Virus record (IMG/VR): IMGVR_UViG_3300029319_000003
Span: 62,001 to 126,000 of that record
Origin: a virus
Direction: 5' to 3' (one strand)
DNA length: 64,000 bases
The notes beneath the pieces were generated by a model. The model searched no databases, was not told where the DNA came from, and saw nothing but the letters and a program-made list of their open reading frames with translations. The translations under genes and the position numbers were made by a program. Of this stretch, positions 59,768 through 64,000 are shown piece by piece (positions within the stretch are counted from its first letter, which is position 1; each line of letters starts with the position of its first letter).

Positions 59768-61566
59768 TACGTTACCACTCCCTTGAAGTCTACTGATGGG
59801 AATTTAATTTCAAAAACAACATTTTGTGGAATCATAATATAGCGCCCATCAGCAGAGGTCTGATCATTAATATCAAATCTAATATCAGAATATGAGCCAC
59901 CGTACTTCTGAACAATCTTAACATCTGATACATCTACTACAGCATCCAAACGGTTTAATGCGGCAAACACCTCAGTAATAAACAATGGCTCACCGAAGTC
60001 GCGCTTCCTAGAAAAAAGAAGACTAAGTGCTCTTATACATGCAGTTTGCACATCATATTTTGCAACATCTATGCGCCCAACTACTTTGAAATTGACACCA
60101 AAGTTAACGATCTTTCCATCGATAATATCAACGGTATCGTTGACCATCTTGTTTTCATTCAGCCACACTTTTAAATTCTCTTTAATGGTAGCGTTGGTGG
60201 GAATAAGTTGACCAGCGGCACCCTCTGAAATCACATAAATATTTAGATTTCTTTTTAGCGAATCATGATCACGCACCACCTTGCATCTTTTAATTGCACC
60301 AAACTCTGGTGGCATATTATACACCATCGACTCGTAATCCTTTTGAGTGACGGCGCGGTTTTGGGTGGCAAACACATCCTTGATTCTCATTTTAAGTTCT
60401 GTACTAGAGGGCACCGAAACATCTCCAACAATTGGTGCCTCATTGTCAACTTCTAAAGTTTTACGAACGGCTCTGATTTGGTTTTGGTCCAGCGATGCAG
60501 CGTCTCGGAAATAAAATCTAGAGTTAGCAACTCTTGTCAGAGTATTTGTACCTGTGTTAACCATGTCGGCAGAATTCTTTCTATATGTCACGGTCAGCAC
60601 AGTATTTGATGGCGCAATACCAAACTTGTCGCTCTCAATCAACCTCGTTGGATCAAAGGAGGTATCACTAATATAATCCTTGCCGTATCGCTCTAAAACA
60701 ACACTAGCAGGATCAGCAATATAATCTTCTGATACTTTAACATCTGAACTGGCTCCAAAAGTAATAAGTGTCTGCCTTCTTTGTTTTTCAACAATAAATC
60801 GACGTGGCACATGGAACGGCTTAAGCAGTGCAGGGGCGTAATCACGATCCTCGTTGGGGTTAGTGATTGGTCGGTAAATAACGTCCTGAGACAAATAGGG
60901 CACTTCGAAGTATTCGTGACCCTCGTTGTCGATAACAGAAATAATTTCTGCCACATCCATAACTCCAAGATTAATTTGTCTAAACTTTTTATAATCTCTG
61001 ATGGTAATTCTTTTCTGACGAACCTCTCCCGATACCACCGTTCCATACGCCTTGACGGCAAAAGCAGTTGGAGTACCGGTGCCCGAATCGACACGCCCGA
61101 CTCGCACTTCGTTGTTTGGCTGATCAAAGTGTACATCTTCTGTCAAGGTAAAAGTCAAACCGCCACTTGTTCTAAATGTACTGCCCCTTTGAAGCACTGG
61201 CATATATCTCATATCAGGAGCCACGCCTGTGGTCTGAGCGGGAATCAAAATATAAAAGGTGGCTGTCCCGTATGATGATGGGACACCTCGGAACCGGTAG
61301 CCGGCTTGGCGTCCGAGTTTTAAAACATTATTGTATTCAACGGCAGTGTCAAGAAAAGTTTCATTTGCTTGATAGTCAACATAAAACGATAAAACGTCGC
61401 CAACATAAGCAACTGTATCTAGCATCAATGAGCCAAAACTTGCCTCGTTAAAGTCCTTATAGGAATCTGGATAATATCTCTTCGCATATTGAACCAGTTC
61501 GCTCTTGATAGATTCAAAATCCCGTGCGGTATATTTAATTGGGACTGTTTTCTTGTCTGTTGCCAT
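59767..61566 (-). CDS. baseplate wedge protein (T4 gp6 / baseplate J-like)
   Basis: This 599-residue protein has the gp6/J family signature: YTARDFESIKSELVQYAKRY, then PDSYKDFNEASFGSLMLDTV, AYVGDVLSFYVDYQANETFL, and late RAVTQKDYESMVYNMPPEFG, VVRDHDSLKRNLNIYVIS. In T4, gp6 forms the inner ring of the baseplate wedge and drives its opening at infection. The length is close to T4 gp6 (660). GGAGGC lies nine bases before the ATG. It directly follows the gp25 gene, the standard order for wedge genes. Confidence 0.93.
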   Translation of the reverse strand: MATDKKTVPIKYTARDFESIKSELVQYAKRYYPDSYKDFNEASFGSLMLDTVAYVGDVLSFYVDYQANETFLDTAVEYNNVLKLGRQAGYRFRGVPSSYGTATFYILIPAQTTGVAPDMRYMPVLQRGSTFRTSGGLTFTLTEDVHFDQPNNEVRVGRVDSGTGTPTAFAVKAYGTVVSGEVRQKRITIRDYKKFRQINLGVMDVAEIISVIDNEGHEYFEVPYLSQDVIYRPITNPNEDRDYAPALLKPFHVPRRFIVEKQRRQTLITFGASSDVKVSEDYIADPASVVLERYGKDYISDTSFDPTRLIESDKFGIAPSNTVLTVTYRKNSADMVNTGTNTLTRVANSRFYFRDAASLDQNQIRAVRKTLEVDNEAPIVGDVSVPSSTELKMRIKDVFATQNRAVTQKDYESMVYNMPPEFGAIKRCKVVRDHDSLKRNLNIYVISEGAAGQLIPTNATIKENLKVWLNENKMVNDTVDIIDGKIVNFGVNFKVVGRIDVAKYDVQTACIRALSLLFSRKRDFGEPLFITEVFAALNRLDAVVDVSDVKIVQKYGGSYSDIRFDINDQTSADGRYIMIPQNVVFEIKFPSVDFKGVVT

Positions 61567-61589
61567 TAGTGCTCGCCTCCAACCAATAA

Positions 61590-61991
61590 TTAGTCATTCG
61601 AAACAGATACTGCCAAAGTATCCTTATATGATATTGGCGTAATTGTGTATACTATTTTAACCTTTAAAAAGTTTGGAGCCAGACCAGCATCATATCCTTC
61701 TGTTTCAGAACTTTCAAATCCAATATCATGTAGTTCGACAAATGGCATGTATTTCTTCATTTGCCTTTTAATCGTCGCAGCAATTGTCCCGTATGTTGAT
61801 TGAATATTTGGCTCAAATAGAAACCGTCGCATACCCACACCGAATAGCGGATCCATGATCCGTTCGCCGGGATTCGTAAGAAGAATCATTTTCATGTTTT
61901 GCAAAACCATTTCAGGATATGTCTTGTTTAAAGCATGTCCATCTTGCTCATCTGTTGTGAACGGTAGTTTTGGGGATAGTCCTTTTGCCAT
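61590..61991 (-). CDS. baseplate wedge protein (T4 gp25-like)
   Basis: The start is taken at the ATG at 61991 (MAKGLSPKLPFTTDEQDGHA). It lies four bases after the upstream gene's stop, with GGAG ten bases ahead; a longer frame to 62027 lies within that gene. The 133 residues match T4 gp25 (132) in length and in the segments VLQNMKMILLTNPGERIMDP, LFGVGMRRFLFEPN and a C-terminal ANFLK-type strand (NFLKVKIVYTITP). gp25 is the conserved wedge protein that starts sheath attachment at the baseplate. It is followed by gp6 after 23 bases. Confidence 0.93.
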   Translation of the reverse strand: MAKGLSPKLPFTTDEQDGHALNKTYPEMVLQNMKMILLTNPGERIMDPLFGVGMRRFLFEPNIQSTYGTIAATIKRQMKKYMPFVELHDIGFESSETEGYDAGLAPNFLKVKIVYTITPISYKDTLAVSVSND

Positions 61992-61995
61992 ATCA

Positions 61996-64000
61996 TTAAC
62001 ACTCCGGTAAGCAGCCGCCGTCGTCACTCATTCCCTTTTCTTCAGCCTTGTTGGGCAATTCGAATCCAAGATCCATACCGCCGCCGGCGCTTGCGCTAAG
62101 ATCGAGGTTACCTAATCCTAACGCCAAATAGATCAAACCAAGTGGCGTAATTGGTGGACCGGGCATCCCCAAGAATATATTCATAGGTAGCATGCCGAAT
62201 GAAATAATTGGCACAGGAATTGCAACACCAAGCAAACATCCGAGAGAAAATAGTTTTACTGCAATAGAAATATTCGGATCCATAAACTCGACAACAAACT
62301 TAAACACAAGTAGCGGTGTCATCAACATCATCTTGAAGACGAAACCAAGCCCTAAGCCCTTCAAGCAAAGTCCAAACCCAAAGTTCAAACCAAAACACTT
62401 TGCCAACTTACTTGCAAGTTTGCCCGAGGCATTACTGAGCCCTCCAGAGCCTCCGACGCAAAGCATATTATCATCTTCATATGTGTAATCTCCACCATTC
62501 AAAAGAATCCAGAAAAGCCTATGAAGTTCATCACGGGTGTTTTCGAAACTCAACGGAACGCCATCATAATTAGACACGGCGGTGATAGTATAAAGCGTCA
62601 ACATTGACATGTATCGGTTAAGAGGGAAAGTGTATCCAAACATCACGTCAAACCACTCGTCTTCTTGAATTTGCTGATGCAAATCATAAGTTGGATGGCT
62701 TGTTTCAAAGTAACTTCCATCACTAACATCGCCAAGGAGCATAGACAAATCAAGATCTTGCTCAACAGAAACCAGTGGAACTGGGGTGATCAAGCGAACA
62801 ATTTCAGTATCTTCTAAAGTATTTGTACCCAGCGCGGATGTGTCAAGGGTCGCTTTTTGTGCGGGGAAAGTTTCATACACCGCGAACGCTGCGTTTTCTC
62901 TGGCTGCGGAATGATGCTCTTCGCTGAAAGTCTCGACCAAGGCTCCAAAATTATATGTGGCATTTTGTGCCCCGAGAGTGTTTGAAATGACAGGGAAACT
63001 CTGCGAAGACAACACAGATGAATAATCAGACGAAGGCACCAGTGTCCCACTCGGATCTGTTTCCAGTGACGAACTCACATAAGGCACCTCAACCATTTGT
63101 TGGTCGCTCATAGGAGGAATATATGTAAGACGATAACCATATTTTATTTCTGAATACAGTTCGTTTAGCCTTGCTTCCTCGCGTGGATTTTCTGCACGCT
63201 CCTCTTCAGTCCTCAAGTCGGTTTCAATAATTTGAGCCATAAACTGTGAAAAGTTTTCAGGGTTTACAACGCCGGTTGTATTTGCAAATTCTGTTGTGCT
63301 TCCCACCTCTTCGCCGTATCGTCTGGCAGTGTCCAACCACTCCTGCTTCAGACCACCCTTTTCCACAACCCTGACATATCTTTCAAGAATAAAGTTGCCG
63401 TTTGTAAGATCAAACGAAACGCCGTCTTTTGATGTGATTAGAGACTCGTTATCTAAAATGGCATCGCCTGTCTCATATTCGTCACTCGCAGAGCGCGTGC
63501 CATCGTCGTCAACATTTACACCGAGAACTTCATAATTATCAGCGGTTACCACATCATCATTCAACTCCGAGAATCGAACATCATATTGACTAGATGGAGT
63601 GTTAAATACCGGCACATAAGTACTGAGCCATTTATTCTTAACACTTGTTACATTACCAGTCGTGCCAAGCAGATCTTGAAGATCCTTTGCAACATCAGTG
63701 ACCTGCTCTTTGATCAAGTAAGGCATGGACCAGCCGGTGGGATGAGAAAATTCATTAAATTCTCCCGAAGTTATTTTGATTTGCCGCTCTGCCTCTTCTT
63801 CTTCAAAGTAACCTTCAGCGACCATGTTATGGTAAGTCAGATCAGCCTGCTCCATAAATCGAAGATAATAATTCTGGCTATACGCACGAATGTCGGTTTC
63901 CATCAACTTGGCAAACATATCTAATGATGCGGCGTCAAGAACGGCTTCCACATCAAACGTGGAAAATGCAAACACCCCTCTCAAGAAATAGTCAATAAGA
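61996..64000 (-). CDS. baseplate-region protein, N terminus beyond the window
   Basis: The frame is open to the right edge (residues LIDYFLRGVFAFSTFDVEAV near the edge), so the gene begins outside; its visible part has about 668 residues. The N-terminal visible part is acidic and helical. The centre is beta-rich. The C-terminal 110 residues contain three to four hydrophobic segments (MLMTPLLVFKFVVEFMD, AVKLFSLGCLLGVAIPVPII, GMPGPPITPLGLIYLALGLG) and a Gly-rich end with GLPEC-like cysteines. A hydrophobic C terminus in a baseplate gene is unusual and could be a membrane-penetrating tip or tail-lysin anchor. It overlaps no gene and ends four bases before gp25. I do not recognise a family. Confidence 0.65.
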   Translation of the reverse strand, partial: LIDYFLRGVFAFSTFDVEAVLDAASLDMFAKLMETDIRAYSQNYYLRFMEQADLTYHNMVAEGYFEEEEAERQIKITSGEFNEFSHPTGWSMPYLIKEQVTDVAKDLQDLLGTTGNVTSVKNKWLSTYVPVFNTPSSQYDVRFSELNDDVVTADNYEVLGVNVDDDGTRSASDEYETGDAILDNESLITSKDGVSFDLTNGNFILERYVRVVEKGGLKQEWLDTARRYGEEVGSTTEFANTTGVVNPENFSQFMAQIIETDLRTEEERAENPREEARLNELYSEIKYGYRLTYIPPMSDQQMVEVPYVSSSLETDPSGTLVPSSDYSSVLSSQSFPVISNTLGAQNATYNFGALVETFSEEHHSAARENAAFAVYETFPAQKATLDTSALGTNTLEDTEIVRLITPVPLVSVEQDLDLSMLLGDVSDGSYFETSHPTYDLHQQIQEDEWFDVMFGYTFPLNRYMSMLTLYTITAVSNYDGVPLSFENTRDELHRLFWILLNGGDYTYEDDNMLCVGGSGGLSNASGKLASKLAKCFGLNFGFGLCLKGLGLGFVFKMMLMTPLLVFKFVVEFMDPNISIAVKLFSLGCLLGVAIPVPIISFGMLPMNIFLGMPGPPITPLGLIYLALGLGNLDLSASAGGGMDLGFELPNKAEEKGMSDDGGCLPEC

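Noticed and set aside
1-64000. tRNA genes, integrase, transposase or attachment sites
   Set aside because: Reading both strands of the gaps I saw no cloverleaf-like sequence or mobile-element gene; almost no gap is long enough.

Overview
The window is part of a large tailed-phage genome, most likely an uncultured marine or aquatic member of the T4 superfamily with a contractile tail. Every gene I can support is read from the minus strand, so the biological order runs from base 64000 down to base 1. Genes are tightly packed, with many TAATG, ATGA and TAGTG stop/start overlaps and strong GGAG-type ribosome binding sites. T4-type hallmarks are the baseplate wedge proteins gp25 and gp6, terminase gp17, portal gp20, prohead protease gp21, scaffold gp22, major capsid gp23, neck proteins, sheath gp18, tube gp19 and a gp26-like protein. 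No tRNA gene, CRISPR array, integrase, transposase or convincing plus-strand gene was seen. The host is probably Gram-negative, because three gene products carry secretion signals and two of those have lipoboxes. The Asp/Ser/Thr/Gly-rich tail of one lipoprotein resembles secreted proteins of Myxococcota-type bacteria, but this is only a hint.

Region by region, in transcription order. (1) 64000-32588: a baseplate and tail-fibre block of about 31 kb. It holds an incomplete structural gene, gp25, gp6, a 578-aa appendage protein, a giant 4831-aa protein, and 367-, 1215-, 889-, 309-, 387- and 446-aa virion proteins. (2) 32578-27972: DNA metabolism genes, namely a RuvC-like resolvase, a zinc/Toprim primase and a single-chain fusion of the SbcD and SbcC (T4 gp47 and gp46) nuclease-ATPase. 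(3) 27941-26836: three small membrane proteins that look like a lysis cassette (holin-like, spanin-like, and signal-anchored with a C-terminal membrane segment). (4) 26839-22073: a zinc-ribbon protein, two small conserved proteins, the terminase and the portal. (5) 22095-12757: head assembly, including the protease, a ribosomal protein bS21-like gene, two fibre-like proteins, two tandem capsid-surface candidates and the scaffold. (6) 12722-2190: capsid, neck, sheath, tube, and a gp26-like gene that appears to continue into a second frame through a +1 shift at a T7 run. (7) 2088-1: after a terminator, an accessory tail with a thioredoxin-fold lipoprotein, a von Willebrand A lipoprotein, a small membrane protein and an incomplete gene.

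Three regulatory patterns recur. A short coding-strand motif, (A/C)ACTATTTA, lies 21-68 bases before at least seven genes that have a free upstream gap, and is a candidate late promoter. Strong intrinsic terminators follow the capsid gene, the 702-aa fibre gene and the gp26 unit. Two genes (the holin-like gene and the leftmost one) have their ribosome binding site inside a hairpin loop that abuts the start codon. The observations most worth testing are the candidate +1 frameshift, the giant 4831-aa virion protein, the doubled-length sheath, the fused SbcD-SbcC, the phage bS21-like gene and the lipoprotein pair.
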